Shown here piece after piece: positions 8,473-18,266 of a stretch of 64,000 bases of DNA (position 1 is the stretch's first letter; every line of letters starts with the position of its first letter). The translations under genes and the position numbers were made by a program. Under the pieces are notes generated by a model, which worked only from the letters and a program-made list of their open reading frames with translations, was not told the origin of the DNA and searched no databases. This stretch comes from Alphaproteobacteria bacterium (GTDB lineage Bacteria > Pseudomonadota > Alphaproteobacteria > JAAEOK01), in the NCBI GenBank assembly GCA_024244705.1, contig JAAEOK010000056.1, forward strand, positions 1-64,000, written 5' to 3'.

Positions 8473-9345
8473 ATGATAGAGAAAATCGGGGTGATCGGCG
8501 CCGGTCAGATGGGCAACGGCATCGCCCATGTCTGCGCGCTGGCGGGTTTCGACGTCGTCTTGTCCGATATCGATGACGCCAGGCTCCAGCAGGCGATGCA
8601 ATCGATTGAAAAAAATCTCAAGCGGCAAGCCAAACGCGGCACTATCGGCGACGGCGATGTTACCGCCGCCCTTGGCCGGATAGGGACGACAACCGGTTTC
8701 GATGATTTTGGCGCTTGCGACGTGGTCATCGAATCGGCGACCGAAAACGAAGAAGTGAAACGCGACATCCTCAAGTCGCTGTGCCCGGGTCTGAAGCCCG
8801 AGGCGCTGCTGGCATCGAACACCTCGTCGATTTCGATCACCCGTCTCGCCGCGGCCACCGACCGGCCGGAAAAATTCATGGGCATGCATTTCATGAACCC
8901 GGTGCCGGTGATGGCCCTGGTCGAGTTGATCCGGGGGCTGGCAACCTCGGACGAAACCCACAAGGAGATCCGCGCCCTGGCCGACAAGCTGGGCAAGACG
9001 GTGGCCCTCGCCGAGGATTTTCCCGCCTTCATCGTCAATCGCATCCTGCTGCCGATGATCAACGAGGCGGTCTACACGCTTTACGAGGGTGTCGGCACGG
9101 TCGATTCGATCGACAAGGCGATGCGACTCGGCGCCAACCATCCGATGGGGCCGCTCGAGCTCGCCGATTTCATCGGCCTCGACACCTGCCTGTCGATCAT
9201 GAGCGTGCTCTATGACGGTCTCGCCGACAGCAAATACCGACCGTGCCCGCTGCTCGTCAAATACGTCGAGGCCGGTTGGATCGGCCGCAAGGCGGGGCGC
9301 GGCTTCTACGACTATTCCACCGACACCCCGGTCCCGACCCGCTGA
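8473..9345 (+). CDS. hbd: 3-hydroxybutyryl-CoA dehydrogenase
   Basis: The 290-residue NAD(P)-dependent enzyme interconverts 3-hydroxybutyryl-CoA and acetoacetyl-CoA. An N-terminal Rossmann motif GAGQMGNGIAHVCA, the catalytic His in HFMNPVP and the C-terminal GPLELADFIGLDT dimerisation helix are all present. It is last in the etfB-etfA-hbd operon, 39 bases after etfA. The products link to the PHB pathway at 43628-47247, though PhaB makes the R-isomer and this family usually handles the S-isomer. A related but more diverged paralogue lies at 51703-52560. Confidence 0.92.
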   Translation: MIEKIGVIGAGQMGNGIAHVCALAGFDVVLSDIDDARLQQAMQSIEKNLKRQAKRGTIGDGDVTAALGRIGTTTGFDDFGACDVVIESATENEEVKRDILKSLCPGLKPEALLASNTSSISITRLAAATDRPEKFMGMHFMNPVPVMALVELIRGLATSDETHKEIRALADKLGKTVALAEDFPAFIVNRILLPMINEAVYTLYEGVGTVDSIDKAMRLGANHPMGPLELADFIGLDTCLSIMSVLYDGLADSKYRPCPLLVKYVEAGWIGRKAGRGFYDYSTDTPVPTR

Positions 9346-9370
9346 CCGCCGGGGCGTCGCCCGCCGCGCC

Positions 9371-10462
9371 TCACCACAACATCAGCGCGCCCTGGCCGGC
9401 GGCGAGGGCATAATAAAGCCGCAACCGCAGGACGTATTGCCGGCCGCGAACCATGCGCGTTTCGATACGGGCATTGAAATCGCTGCCGCTGTCGTCGTCG
9501 CCGGCGACATAGGCCGGCGCGCCATCGCTGTCATCGAACAGCACCATGATGCTGTCGAAGGCGCCAAAGGTCTGGATCACGTAGCGACGGCTCTCCTCGG
9601 GGTGGATTCTGAAATTCAGCTGTTCGCCGGCGCCGATGGCGACCGGCGTCGATTCGAAGGCGGTCAATTCGGGAAGCTCCGCGTCCTCGAGCGGCGGGTA
9701 GAATGCCTTGACCCGATCGGTGTCGATCGGAGATAGGCCTGGCTTCGGCACCAGGGCGAATTTCTTGAACGTCGCCGGCTCGATAATCAGGCCCGATGGA
9801 AACGAATAGTGCATGACCGAGTCCTGGTCCCACACCGAGCCCTCAACCTCGGAAACGTCGATCTTTCGGATGATGTTGAAGAAGGTCTTGCTGCGGCTCC
9901 AATTGTTGGGCGGACCGGCGAACGTTTGGTAGACCTTTTCTTCGTCCCAGACGATGCCGGAATTGGGATTCTGGTGCTCGTGGGGGAAGCCGAGCGCATG
10001 GCCGATCTCGTGAAGCGCCGTGTCATGGCCGTGCAGCGTGGTCAGGTCCCAGCCCAGGTTCATTGTCCGGTCGTGGGGGTCGGGCACGAGATCGATGATG
10101 TCCCGGCCGACATAGGACCACGACACGCCGGGCTCGAAGGCGATGCGGATTTCGGCGTCTTGCGGATCGTCGACCTCGGCGAAGCGGAGGCCGATGCCGA
10201 GGTCCTTCCACTCGCGGAACGCATCGCGCATCGCCTTTTTTTGCTTGTTGTTGCCCTTCCACGCCTTCGGTGCGTCGAGGAAGTGATATTGCAGCGCAGT
10301 ACCGTTTACCCACTTCTTCTCGATATCGCGGATGAGCGACATGCGTCGCGGCCCGAGCCCATCGGGCAGGGCGCGGTCGGGGACCGGCGGCAGCTCGCAA
10401 AGCTGAACGGCCTTTGCCTTGCCGGGTGATTTCCTGGTGGCGGCCTTCTTCTTGGAAGCCAT
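9371..10462 (-). CDS. Astacin-like (M12A) zinc metalloprotease with C-terminal PPC-like domain
   Basis: The protein has about 363 residues. HEIGHALGFPHEHQN gives the zinc-binding HExxHxxGFxHEH of astacins, and SVMHYSF supplies the Met-turn. The C-terminal part (last 90 residues or so, from AGEQLNFRIHPEESRRYV) resembles the pre-peptidase PPC beta-sandwich common in secreted bacterial proteases. ATG 10462 is chosen because AGGAGG lies 5 bases upstream; an earlier ATG at 10486 lacks this. The N-terminus is lysine-rich (MASKKKAATRK) with no hydrophobic stretch, so no Sec or Tat signal is seen. Substrate unknown. Confidence 0.85.
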   Translation of the reverse strand: MASKKKAATRKSPGKAKAVQLCELPPVPDRALPDGLGPRRMSLIRDIEKKWVNGTALQYHFLDAPKAWKGNNKQKKAMRDAFREWKDLGIGLRFAEVDDPQDAEIRIAFEPGVSWSYVGRDIIDLVPDPHDRTMNLGWDLTTLHGHDTALHEIGHALGFPHEHQNPNSGIVWDEEKVYQTFAGPPNNWSRSKTFFNIIRKIDVSEVEGSVWDQDSVMHYSFPSGLIIEPATFKKFALVPKPGLSPIDTDRVKAFYPPLEDAELPELTAFESTPVAIGAGEQLNFRIHPEESRRYVIQTFGAFDSIMVLFDDSDGAPAYVAGDDDSGSDFNARIETRMVRGRQYVLRLRLYYALAAGQGALMLW

Positions 10463-10682
10463 GGTATCCTCCTCAATCACCGGCATCTGGACGACGGCAG
10501 GGAGTGTAGCCGATCCGGGTACGATCCGAAAATGTGCAACTTAGGGCCGTCCCGGGCGGCAACAGGGATTCATCTGTTTTCCCACCGCCGGTCTGCTACA
10601 GTTGGGCGGCAACGTGCCTGCCCGGATCGGCGGGGCGGATCGCAGGTATTCGGTACGGAAATTTCAAAAGAGGAATAAATTG

Positions 10683-11360
10683 ATGCTGAACTACGCCAAA
10701 CGCGGTCTCGCCGCCCTACTCCTGCTCGCTCTCGCTGGTTGTTTGAGTTCGGGCGCGACCGATCTGGAAAAACGGCAAAACACCGTCGATCTGGCGACCC
10801 AAACGATCAACGAGTTCATCGCCGACCCCGACAAGACTTGGTTCCGCCAGCACATCGGTGGGGCCAAGGGCGTCCTGATCGTCCCGCGCCTGGTCAAGGC
10901 CGGGTTCATCTTCGGCGGCTCCGGCGGCAACGCCGTCCTGCTCGGACGCGGCGCCACCAAGGACGATTGGAGCTATCCCGCGTTCTACTCGCTTGGCGCA
11001 GTGACCTTCGGGCTGCAGATCGGCGGCGAGGTTTCCAACGTGCTGATGCTGGTGATGACGCAGAGCGGCATGGACGCGCTCCTGTCGACCGACGTCAAGT
11101 TGGGCGCCGATGCCAGTATCGCCGTCGGCCCGGTGGGAACGGGCGTGGCGGCGCAGACCGCCGATATCCTCCTGTTCTCGCGCGACAAGGGCCTGTTCGG
11201 CGGCCTTACGGTAGAGGGTTCGGTGGTCAGCCCGCGCCCCTCCTATAATGAGCAGTATTACGGCAAGCCGGCGCGGTCGAGCGACATCACCATCGTCCGC
11301 GACGTCAGCAATCCCGGCGCCGACGCCCTGCGCAAAGCGGTCGCCGACGCATCGCTGTAA
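10683..11360 (+). CDS. SYLF (YSC84-like) domain lipoprotein
   Basis: A 225-residue protein starts at ATG 10683, with GAGGAA upstream. It has a lipoprotein signal, MLNYAKRGLAALLLLALAGC, with the lipid-carrying cysteine at about 20. The rest is the SYLF domain, marked by GAKGVLIVPRLVKAGFIFGG, GNAVLL and LMLVMTQSGMDALL. Eukaryotic SYLF proteins bind phosphoinositides; the bacterial role is uncertain but these are usually periplasmic, outer-membrane-anchored proteins. An upstream in-frame ATG at 10602 would place the signal internally and is rejected. Confidence 0.88.
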   Translation: MLNYAKRGLAALLLLALAGCLSSGATDLEKRQNTVDLATQTINEFIADPDKTWFRQHIGGAKGVLIVPRLVKAGFIFGGSGGNAVLLGRGATKDDWSYPAFYSLGAVTFGLQIGGEVSNVLMLVMTQSGMDALLSTDVKLGADASIAVGPVGTGVAAQTADILLFSRDKGLFGGLTVEGSVVSPRPSYNEQYYGKPARSSDITIVRDVSNPGADALRKAVADASL

Positions 11361-11377
11361 GACGACTTCATTCTGAA

Positions 11378-11415
11378 CCGGGTCGCCTGCGCGATTGCCG
11401 CTTCGGGCGACCCGG
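11378..11415 (+). terminator. Hairpin after the SYLF gene, probable terminator
   Basis: A perfect 10-bp stem (11378-11387 with 11406-11415, CCGGGTCGCC pairing with GGCGACCCGG) with an 18-base loop starts 18 bases after the SYLF stop. Only a short ATTT follows, so it is a weak intrinsic terminator at best. Confidence 0.45.
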
Positions 11416-11683
11416 CGCCATTTCGACATCGTTCTCGACCCCGCCGCCGCGATTCGATCCGTGGCGGCGCTGACTGTGGCCGGCAGGTAATCCTTGCACG
11501 CCGCGCGAGTCCTGCGGCGTCTCTCCCGTGCCGGTTTCATGAGGGCTGCGAGCTGTCGGAGCGGCACCGTATGGCCCGCTCCTCCGATCTGCCCGCCCCT
11601 GCATGATATACGTCAATGCAGGCGGCCGGCGGCCGCCGCTAGATGCGGGGATTCGGAAACTTCGCTAGGGAAGGCTTGTCACG
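11416..11683. other. Intergenic region before the ABC efflux operon
   Basis: No convincing gene is seen here. It contains a 7-bp stem-loop (11598-11604 pairing with 11616-11622, CCTGCAT and ATGCAGG) and a GGCGGCCGCC-type repeat just after it, about 60-85 bases before the ABC ATPase start. Either could be part of its leader or a protein-binding site. No promoter stands out. Confidence 0.3.
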
Positions 11684-12427
11684 ATGGTGCCGGCCCGCCA
11701 CTCCGCCGCGTCGGTCGACGCCCGCCATGCGACGCTGACCGCGTCGGGTCTGACGAAGGTCTACCGCACCGGCGACGTCGAGGTGCATGCGCTGCGCGGG
11801 CTCGACTTCGTGCTTTACGAATCCGAACTCGTCGTTCTGCTTGGCCCGTCGGGGAGCGGCAAATCGACCCTGCTCAACATCCTCGGCGGCCTCGATAAGC
11901 CGACTTCCGGGCATGTCTACTTCCGGGACGAGGAGCTTACCGATTACGACGACGGGGCGCTGACCCGCTTTCGCCGCGACCATGTCGGCTTCGTCTTCCA
12001 GTTCTACAACCTGATCCCCAGCCTGACCGCGCTCGAGAACGTCGCCCTGGTGACCGAAATCGCGCCGGCGCCGATTGCCCCCGCCGAGGCCCTCGCCCTG
12101 GTCGATTTGGGCGACCGGCTGAACCATTTCCCGGCCCAGCTATCGGGCGGCGAGCAGCAACGGGTCGCCATCGCCCGCGCCATCGCCAAGCAGCCCGATA
12201 TCCTGCTCTGCGACGAGCCGACCGGCGCCCTCGACAGCGAGACTGGCATCCTCGTGCTCGAGGCGATCGACCGGGTCAACCGTGAGCTGGGCACGACGAC
12301 GGCACTGATCACCCACAACGCGATCATCGCCGAAATGGCCGACCGGGTGCTGCTGTTCGGCGACGGCCTCATCGTCGAGGAGCGGCCGAACGCCGCCAAG
12401 CGCGCGCCGCGCGAGATGAGCTGGTAA
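11684..12427 (+). CDS. ABC transporter ATP-binding protein, MacB/LolD type
   Basis: The 247-residue ATPase carries Walker [10 protein letters not shown], the signature LSGGEQQR, Walker [13 protein letters not shown] and a Q-loop in [18 protein letters not shown], typical of the MacB/LolD/FtsE group. It drives the permease encoded next (5 bases after the stop). GGAAGG precedes the ATG. With the permease and the HlyD-type adaptor it forms a three-gene efflux set in which the ATPase is separate, unlike E. coli MacB where it is fused. Substrate unknown. Confidence 0.92.
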   Translation: MVPARHSAASVDARHATLTASGLTKVYRTGDVEVHALRGLDFVLYESELVVLLGPSGSGKSTLLNILGGLDKPTSGHVYFRDEELTDYDDGALTRFRRDHVGFVFQFYNLIPSLTALENVALVTEIAPAPIAPAEALALVDLGDRLNHFPAQLSGGEQQRVAIARAIAKQPDILLCDEPTGALDSETGILVLEAIDRVNRELGTTTALITHNAIIAEMADRVLLFGDGLIVEERPNAAKRAPREMSW

Positions 12428-12431
12428 GGCG

Positions 12432-14795
12432 ATGAGCGCCCTCGATCGGAAACTCCTGCGCGACCTGTGGCGGCTGCGCGGGCAGGTATTGGCGATCGCC
12501 CTTATCATCGCCTCGGGCATCGCCGTCCTGGTGATGTCGCTGTCCGCAGTCGAGGCGCTCGACGAGACCGCGGTCGCCTATTACGAGCGCTACCGCTTCG
12601 CCGATGTTTTCGCCAATGTGAAGCGCGCGCCGGAGCGTCTGGTCGGGCGCATTGCCGCGCTCCCCGGCGTGCAGGCGGCCGACGCGCGGATCACCGAACT
12701 GGCGATCATCGACCTGGAGGAGGTTGAGCAGCCGGTGCTCGCCACCTTCGTCTCGATCCCTGAGCGACGCGCGCCGATTCTCAACCGGCTCGCCCTCCGC
12801 CAGGGACGCCTGGTCGCCCCCGGCCGCGCCGACGAGATCGTCGTCAGCGCGCCCTTCGCCGAGGCCCATGGGCTGATGCCGGGCGACCAAATCCGCGCCA
12901 TCCTCAACGGTCACCGGCGCGACTTGCAGATCGTCGGAATCGCGCTATCGCCGGAATTCGCCTACGCCATCGGCCCCGGTTCGCTGATGCCCGACGATAG
13001 GCTTTACGGCATCATCTGGATGGGTCACGAGGCACTGGCCTCGGCCTACGATCTCGATGGCGCCTTCAACACCATTGCCTTGTCGCTGTTGCCCAATACG
13101 GGATCCGCCGATGTCATCGATCGGCTCGACCGGCTGCTCGCGCCCTATGGCGGTATCGGCGCCTATGATCGCGACGACCAGATCTCGAACTGGTTCCTGA
13201 TGAACGAGATCGATCAACTGCGGAACATGGCGGGCATCCTGCCAACGATCTTCCTCGCCGTCGCTGCCTTTCTGACCAACATGGTGATGTCGCGCCTGAT
13301 CGCCACCGAACGCGGTGAAATCGGCCTGCTCAAGGCGTTCGGCTACGGCAACCTGGCGGTCGCCTGGCTCTACATCAAGATGGTCATCGTCATCGTCGCG
13401 ATCGGCATCGCGGTCGGTTGGGTGACCGGTTTCTGGATGGGACGCTGGCTGGTGCAGGCCTATGGCGAATTGTTCAGTTTCCCGTTCCTCCTCTATCGGC
13501 CCGGCCCAAACGTCTTCGCCATCGCCGCACTGGTCAGCCTGGCCGCCGCATTATTCGGCACGATCGGCGCGGTGCGACGCGCCGCTGCACTGCCGCCGGC
13601 CGAAGCGATGCAGCCACCGGCGCCGCCGCTCTATCGCCGGACCGGGATCACCAAGTCCGCCTTCGCCCGCTGGCTCGACCAGCCGACCCGTATCATCTTG
13701 CGCCAGGTGTTGCGCTGGCCGGTCCGCTCCTTGCTGACCAGCTTCGGCATCGCCGCGGCGGTGGCGGTGCTGATCACCGCCCTACAATGGAACGACGTCA
13801 TCGACCGCATGGTCGATTTCTACTTCTTCCGCTCCCAGCACCAGGACGTGACGGTCGGGCTGGTCGAACCGCAATCGAGCGCGGTCATCGGCGAGTTCGC
13901 GCGAATGCCGGGCGTGGGCCACGCCGAACCGATGCGGTTCGTCAGCGTCCGCTTCCGCGTCGGCAATCGGACCCATCGCGAATCGATTCAGGGCATCACG
14001 CCCGATGCGCGACTCAGCGTACTCTACGACACCGCGGGCAACGTCGTGCGCGTGCCGCCGGAGGGCCTCGTGCTGTCGACAAAGCTGGCGGAGATCCTCG
14101 GCGTCGGGCGTGGCGATGCGGTCCAGGTCGAGGTGCTGGAAGGGCGGCGGGCGGTCCGCCAAGTCCCGGTCGTCGATCTGTTCGAAACCTATATCGGCAC
14201 GCCGGCCTATATGGACTTGGCCGCCGTGAACCGATTGATGCGGGAGCGGCCGGCGACCAACATCGCTCATCTGACCGTCGATCCCGCCCATGCGCCGGCA
14301 TTGTTCGCGAATCTCAAGGACCAACCGAAGGTGTCCGCGGTGCTGTCGCGCCGCGCGGCCGTCAACACCTTCAACGAGACGATGGGCGAAGTGATGCTGA
14401 CCTATGTCGGTTTCTTCGTCGTCTTCTCCTGCACCCTGGCCTTCGGCGTCGTCTACAACAGCGCCCGGATCATGCTCTCCGAACGGGGTCGTGAACTCGC
14501 CACGCTTCGCGTCTTGGGTTTCAGCCGCGCCGATATTTCTTACATCCTGCTCGGCGAGGTCGCGCTGCTGACATTTGTCGCCCTGCCACTCGGCTGCGCC
14601 GCCGGCTACGGCCTCGTATGGTTGATCGCGAACCGCTTCGAAACCGAGCTGTTCCGGGTGCCGATGGTTATCCTGCCGTCGACCTACGGATGGGCAATGC
14701 TGATCGGCTTGGCGGCGACCGCGGTCTCGGCGGCGATCGTACGGCGGCGGATCGATAGGCTCGATTTGATCGCCGTCCTGAAGACACGGGAGTAA
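12432..14795 (+). CDS. ABC transporter permease with two FtsX-like domains
   Basis: The 787-residue membrane protein has an N-terminal membrane helix (about 15-37), a periplasmic MacB-like domain, then an FtsX-type three-helix block (about 270-390). A second anchor and periplasmic domain follow, with a second FtsX block near the C-terminus (about 650-780, with [16 protein letters not shown]). [21 protein letters not shown] is the cytoplasmic coupling segment of the first block. The doubled architecture resembles LolC/E-like or large DevC-like permeases. It lies between its ATPase and adaptor genes. A mechanotransmission-type exporter of lipids, peptides or antibiotics is likely, but the substrate cannot be read. 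Confidence 0.88.
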   Translation: MSALDRKLLRDLWRLRGQVLAIALIIASGIAVLVMSLSAVEALDETAVAYYERYRFADVFANVKRAPERLVGRIAALPGVQAADARITELAIIDLEEVEQPVLATFVSIPERRAPILNRLALRQGRLVAPGRADEIVVSAPFAEAHGLMPGDQIRAILNGHRRDLQIVGIALSPEFAYAIGPGSLMPDDRLYGIIWMGHEALASAYDLDGAFNTIALSLLPNTGSADVIDRLDRLLAPYGGIGAYDRDDQISNWFLMNEIDQLRNMAGILPTIFLAVAAFLTNMVMSRLIATERGEIGLLKAFGYGNLAVAWLYIKMVIVIVAIGIAVGWVTGFWMGRWLVQAYGELFSFPFLLYRPGPNVFAIAALVSLAAALFGTIGAVRRAAALPPAEAMQPPAPPLYRRTGITKSAFARWLDQPTRIILRQVLRWPVRSLLTSFGIAAAVAVLITALQWNDVIDRMVDFYFFRSQHQDVTVGLVEPQSSAVIGEFARMPGVGHAEPMRFVSVRFRVGNRTHRESIQGITPDARLSVLYDTAGNVVRVPPEGLVLSTKLAEILGVGRGDAVQVEVLEGRRAVRQVPVVDLFETYIGTPAYMDLAAVNRLMRERPATNIAHLTVDPAHAPALFANLKDQPKVSAVLSRRAAVNTFNETMGEVMLTYVGFFVVFSCTLAFGVVYNSARIMLSERGRELATLRVLGFSRADISYILLGEVALLTFVALPLGCAAGYGLVWLIANRFETELFRVPMVILPSTYGWAMLIGLAATAVSAAIVRRRIDRLDLIAVLKTRE

Positions 14796-14798
14796 CCG

Positions 14799-16010
14799 AT
14801 GGCGAAGTGGAGGTGGCGGCGAATCTCGGTCTGGGGCGTGCTGGTCCTGGCGGTCGCCGCGGGAATTGGCTATGCCTTCCGACCCCAGCCGGTGCTCGTC
14901 GATATCGCCATGGTGGGACGCGGCCCCCTCGTCGTCACCATCGACGAAGAGGGCGAGACGCGGGTCAAGGACGTGTTCGTTGTCTCGGCGCCGGTGATGG
15001 GTCGGGTGCTTCGCATCGAGGCCGAAGTCGGCGATGTCGTCGTCGCCGGCGACACCGTGGTCGCCGAGATCGAGCCGGTCGCCCCCAGCTTCCTCGACAT
15101 GCGCAGCCGCGCCGAGGCCGAGGCGCTGCTGCGCGCGGCCGAAGCCGCCCGCCAGGTTGCCGCGGCCGACCTCAGACGGGCCCGGGCCGAACTCGACTTT
15201 GCCGGCATCGAGCGCGACCGCGCCGAGAAGTTGCTGCGCAAGGAGTGGATCGCGGAGAGCGCCTACGATGCCGCCGAGCGCGCCTATGACACCCGCCAGG
15301 CCGAGGTCGAAACCGCCGAAGCCGCGCTCGAGATGCGCGCGCACGAGCTCGAAACGGCGCGCGCCCGCCTGCTTTCGCCGGCCGACGCCGGGGACGTGGA
15401 AGAGCCCTGCAAGTGCGTGCCGATCCGGGCCCCGGTCAGCGGCCGCGTGTTGCGTGTGTTCCACGAAAGCGCCGGCGTCGTCCAAGCCGCAGAGCCGCTG
15501 CTCGAGATCGGTGATCCGGAAAATCTGGAAATCGTCGCCGACCTGCTCTCCGCCGACGCGGTGAAGGTCCGTCCGGGCCAGCACGTATTCGTTGAGGAAT
15601 GGGGCGGCGGGGAGCCGCTGGCGGGCCGCGTCAGGCGAGTAGAGCCGTTCGGCTTCACCAAGGTTTCCGCACTCGGCATCGAGGAACAACGCGTCAACGT
15701 CATCATCGATCTCGAGGATCCGGTGGCCCAACGATCCCGCCTGGGCCACGGCTATCGCGTCGAAGTACGGATCGTCTTGTGGCACGACGAAGACGTTTTG
15801 AAAGTCCCGCAAAGTGCCTTATTCCGCCACGGCGACTTCTGGTCGGTGTATGTCGCCGAGGACGGCCGGGCACGGCTCCGTGAGGTGACGCTGGGCCACG
15901 CCAACGGGCTGGAAGCGGAGATCATCGACGGTCTCGCCGAGGGCGCGTCGCTGGTGCTGCATCCCAGCGACCGTATTGCCAGCGAGGTTCGTATCGCCGA
16001 GCGCGACTGA
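14799..16010 (+). CDS. HlyD/MacA-type periplasmic adaptor subunit
   Basis: The 403-residue membrane-fusion protein has an N-terminal anchor (about 11-28), the first half of a lipoyl-like domain (APVMGRVLRIEAEVGDVV), an alpha-helical hairpin of coiled coil (about 100-195), the second lipoyl half (IRAPVSGRVLRVFHESAGVV) and C-terminal beta-barrel domains. Its start lies 3 bases after the permease stop. It should bridge the permease to an outer-membrane channel; no TolC-like gene is seen in the window, so a shared channel encoded elsewhere is probable. Confidence 0.9.
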   Translation: MAKWRWRRISVWGVLVLAVAAGIGYAFRPQPVLVDIAMVGRGPLVVTIDEEGETRVKDVFVVSAPVMGRVLRIEAEVGDVVVAGDTVVAEIEPVAPSFLDMRSRAEAEALLRAAEAARQVAAADLRRARAELDFAGIERDRAEKLLRKEWIAESAYDAAERAYDTRQAEVETAEAALEMRAHELETARARLLSPADAGDVEEPCKCVPIRAPVSGRVLRVFHESAGVVQAAEPLLEIGDPENLEIVADLLSADAVKVRPGQHVFVEEWGGGEPLAGRVRRVEPFGFTKVSALGIEEQRVNVIIDLEDPVAQRSRLGHGYRVEVRIVLWHDEDVLKVPQSALFRHGDFWSVYVAEDGRARLREVTLGHANGLEAEIIDGLAEGASLVLHPSDRIASEVRIAERD

Positions 16011-16023
16011 GGCCGCGGTGATT

Positions 16024-16623
16024 TTAGTTCGCCGGCGCGTCGGCCGCTTCTTGGGGTGCGCTGGCGCCGAGGAGTCCCAGGTAGTGATCGACCAGGGCCA
16101 GCGCCTGGTCGGAGCTCCACTCAGCGGGGCCGGCCAGGATACCGACGGCACGGCCTTGGCGGTCGAGAATGAAGCTGGTCGGCAGCGCCGGCGCGGCGAT
16201 GGCGCGAAAGCTACGCATGTTGTCGTCGACATAGATGCCGAGGTGCTCGATGCCGCGCTGTTCGTAGAAGCGCTCGACCTGGGGCACGCCCTTGCGGTCG
16301 AAGGATAACGCCAGTACGACGAAGTCTTCGCCGCCGCGCAGCGCTTGCATTTGGTCGAGGTCGGGCATCTCGCGAACACAGGGCGCGCACCAGGTCGCCC
16401 ACAGGTTGAGCAGGACCACGCGGCCGGCGAAATCGCCGAGGTCGAGCTTCCGCCCATCGGCGTCGACGAACGACAGTTTGGGCATCTCGCGCGGCGGATC
16501 GATGGCCTCGAATGGCTCGAACGAACCCGTGAGGTTATTGGGATCGAGCGCTTCGGCGCTTGATTGAACGGCGGGAATGGTCAAAATCACCCCAAATGCC
16601 AGGGCAGTGAGCCAATTGGCCAT
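16024..16623 (-). CDS. tlpA: TlpA-like thiol-disulfide oxidoreductase
   Basis: The 199-residue exported thioredoxin has a signal peptide at the start ([20 protein letters not shown]) and the redox motif WATWCAPC in its usual place. FVLDRQ-like [11 protein letters not shown] and the cis-Pro region PALPTSFIL follow the family. TlpA proteins keep cysteines reduced in periplasmic proteins, often for cytochrome oxidase assembly. ATG 16623 is chosen because AGGAG lies 8 bases upstream and it begins exactly at the signal peptide. It is divergent from argH with about 54 bases between starts, a common alphaproteobacterial layout. Confidence 0.9.
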   Translation of the reverse strand: MANWLTALAFGVILTIPAVQSSAEALDPNNLTGSFEPFEAIDPPREMPKLSFVDADGRKLDLGDFAGRVVLLNLWATWCAPCVREMPDLDQMQALRGGEDFVVLALSFDRKGVPQVERFYEQRGIEHLGIYVDDNMRSFRAIAAPALPTSFILDRQGRAVGILAGPAEWSSDQALALVDHYLGLLGASAPQEAADAPAN

Positions 16624-16677
16624 TCTGTGTCTCCTGTTCCCTGTCGCTCGTCTCGCGATCTTAGAGGACCGGCCCCG

Positions 16678-18117
16678 ATGACCGCAAAGCGGAAAAAGAA
16701 CGCCGATCCGGTTGCCTCCGGTCCGCCCGCGGCGACCGCCGCCAGCGCGCTGTGGGGCGGCCGTTTCGCCGCTGGACCGTCGGCCGCGATGACCGAAATC
16801 AACGCTTCGATCGGCTTCGACTGGCGCCTCTATGCCGAGGACATCGCCGGTTCGCAGGCTCATGCCGAAATGCTGGTCCGCCAAGGCATCGTCAGTCCTG
16901 AAGATGGGGACGCCATCGCCCGCGGTCTAGAGGCCATTCTTCACGAGATCGAGAGCGGTGAGTTCGCGTTTTCCACCGCCCACGAAGACATCCATATGAA
17001 TATCGAGGCCCGGCTCGCCGACCTCATCGGCCCGACTGCCGGCCGGCTCCACACGGCGCGCTCGCGCAACGACCAGGTGGCGACCGATTTCCGTCTTTGG
17101 GTGCGCCAGGCGGCGGCGGCGCTCGACACCCAGTTGCACGACCTGCAGGCCGCATTGCTCGACCGCGCCGACGAACACGCGGCGACGGTGATGCCCGGTT
17201 TCACGCACCTGCAGCCGGCGCAACCGGTCACCTTCGGCCATCACTTGTTGGCCTATGTCGAAATGACCGGACGCGACCGCGGCCGTTTCGCCGATTGCGC
17301 TCGGCGCCTCAACGAATGCCCCCTCGGCGCCGCCGCCTTGGCCGGGACCAGCTTCCCCATCGACCGCGACATGACCGCCGACGCGCTCGGCTTCGAGCGG
17401 CCGATGGCGAACTCGCTCGATGCCGTTTCGGCGCGTGATTTCGCCGTCGAGTTCCTTGCCGCGGCGGCCATCGCGGCGACCCATCTGACGCGCCTCGCCG
17501 AGGAGATCACCCTATGGTCGGGGCCGGGCTTCGGCTTCGTCACCCTATCCGACGCCTTCTCCACCGGCAGCTCGATCATGCCGCAAAAGCGCAACCCCGA
17601 CGCCGCCGAGCTGGTGCGTGGCAAGAGTGGCCGCGTGGTCGGCGCCCTGATCGGGCTGATCACCGTGGTCAAGGGGCTGGCCCTGGCCTATGCCAAGGAC
17701 CTCCAGGAAGACAAGGAGCCGGTTTTCGACGCCGCCGATACCCTGTCGATGTGTATCGCGGCCACCGCCGGCATGATCCGCGACCTCGAAGTCGACGCCG
17801 CGGCGATGCGCGCGATGGCCGATGCCGGTCACGCTACCGCGACCGACCTCGCCGATTGGCTGGTCCGCGCGCTCGACATGCCGTTCCGCGATGCGCATCA
17901 TGTCACCGGGCGGATCGTCCGGCTGGCCGACGAAGCGAATTGCGGTCTCGCCGACCTGCCCCTGACCGACCTGCAGTCGGTCGAGCCGCGCATAACCGGA
18001 GAGGTGTTCGACGTGTTGACGGTGGAAAGCTCGGTCGCCAGCCGCACCAGCTATGGCGGTACCGCCGCCGGCAATGTGCGCGCCGCGGTCGCCGCGGCGC
18101 GGGAGCGATTCCAGTGA
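16678..18117 (+). CDS. argH: Argininosuccinate lyase
   Basis: The enzyme splits argininosuccinate into arginine and fumarate, the last step of arginine synthesis. The product is 479 residues. Recognisable parts are LWGGRF near residue 24, the [16 protein letters not shown] motif and the fumarase/aspartase superfamily signature [12 protein letters not shown] with its mobile catalytic serine. ATG 16678 follows AGAGGA. A short basic/Ala-rich N-terminal extension precedes the fold. It overlaps the next gene by 4 bases (GTGA). Confidence 0.95.
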   Translation: MTAKRKKNADPVASGPPAATAASALWGGRFAAGPSAAMTEINASIGFDWRLYAEDIAGSQAHAEMLVRQGIVSPEDGDAIARGLEAILHEIESGEFAFSTAHEDIHMNIEARLADLIGPTAGRLHTARSRNDQVATDFRLWVRQAAAALDTQLHDLQAALLDRADEHAATVMPGFTHLQPAQPVTFGHHLLAYVEMTGRDRGRFADCARRLNECPLGAAALAGTSFPIDRDMTADALGFERPMANSLDAVSARDFAVEFLAAAAIAATHLTRLAEEITLWSGPGFGFVTLSDAFSTGSSIMPQKRNPDAAELVRGKSGRVVGALIGLITVVKGLALAYAKDLQEDKEPVFDAADTLSMCIAATAGMIRDLEVDAAAMRAMADAGHATATDLADWLVRALDMPFRDAHHVTGRIVRLADEANCGLADLPLTDLQSVEPRITGEVFDVLTVESSVASRTSYGGTAAGNVRAAVAAARERFQ

Positions 18118-18266
18118 CCCGGCGCGCCCTGCTCCGGGTGCTGATGCTCGGCGGGATCGCCGTCGCCGCCGCTGCCTGCGGCGTCAAGGGGCCGGTCGAG
18201 GCGCCGCCGGACAAGCCGGGAACGCCCTTCCCACGCCGCTATCCCCAGGAAGAGCGACCGCTATGA
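18114..18266 (+). CDS. lptM: LptM-like small lipoprotein
   Basis: This 50-residue protein starts with GTG at 18114. The short signal peptide has a twin-arginine-like [14 protein letters not shown] start and ends in AAAAC. The sequence after the lipidated cysteine is [11 protein letters not shown], the hallmark of LptM/YifL lipoproteins. LptM assists assembly of the LptD LPS translocon at the outer membrane. The gene is fitted between argH (GTGA overlap) and lysA (ATGA overlap), as in many proteobacteria, where an LptM gene precedes lysA. Confidence 0.85.
   Translation: MTRRALLRVLMLGGIAVAAAACGVKGPVEAPPDKPGTPFPRRYPQEERPL

Noticed and set aside
13782-15812. 676-residue open frame on the minus strand
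   Set aside because: It is antisense to the ABC permease and HlyD-type adaptor genes, both with clear domains. Its composition is His- and Asp-rich, as usual for shadow frames in GC-rich DNA.
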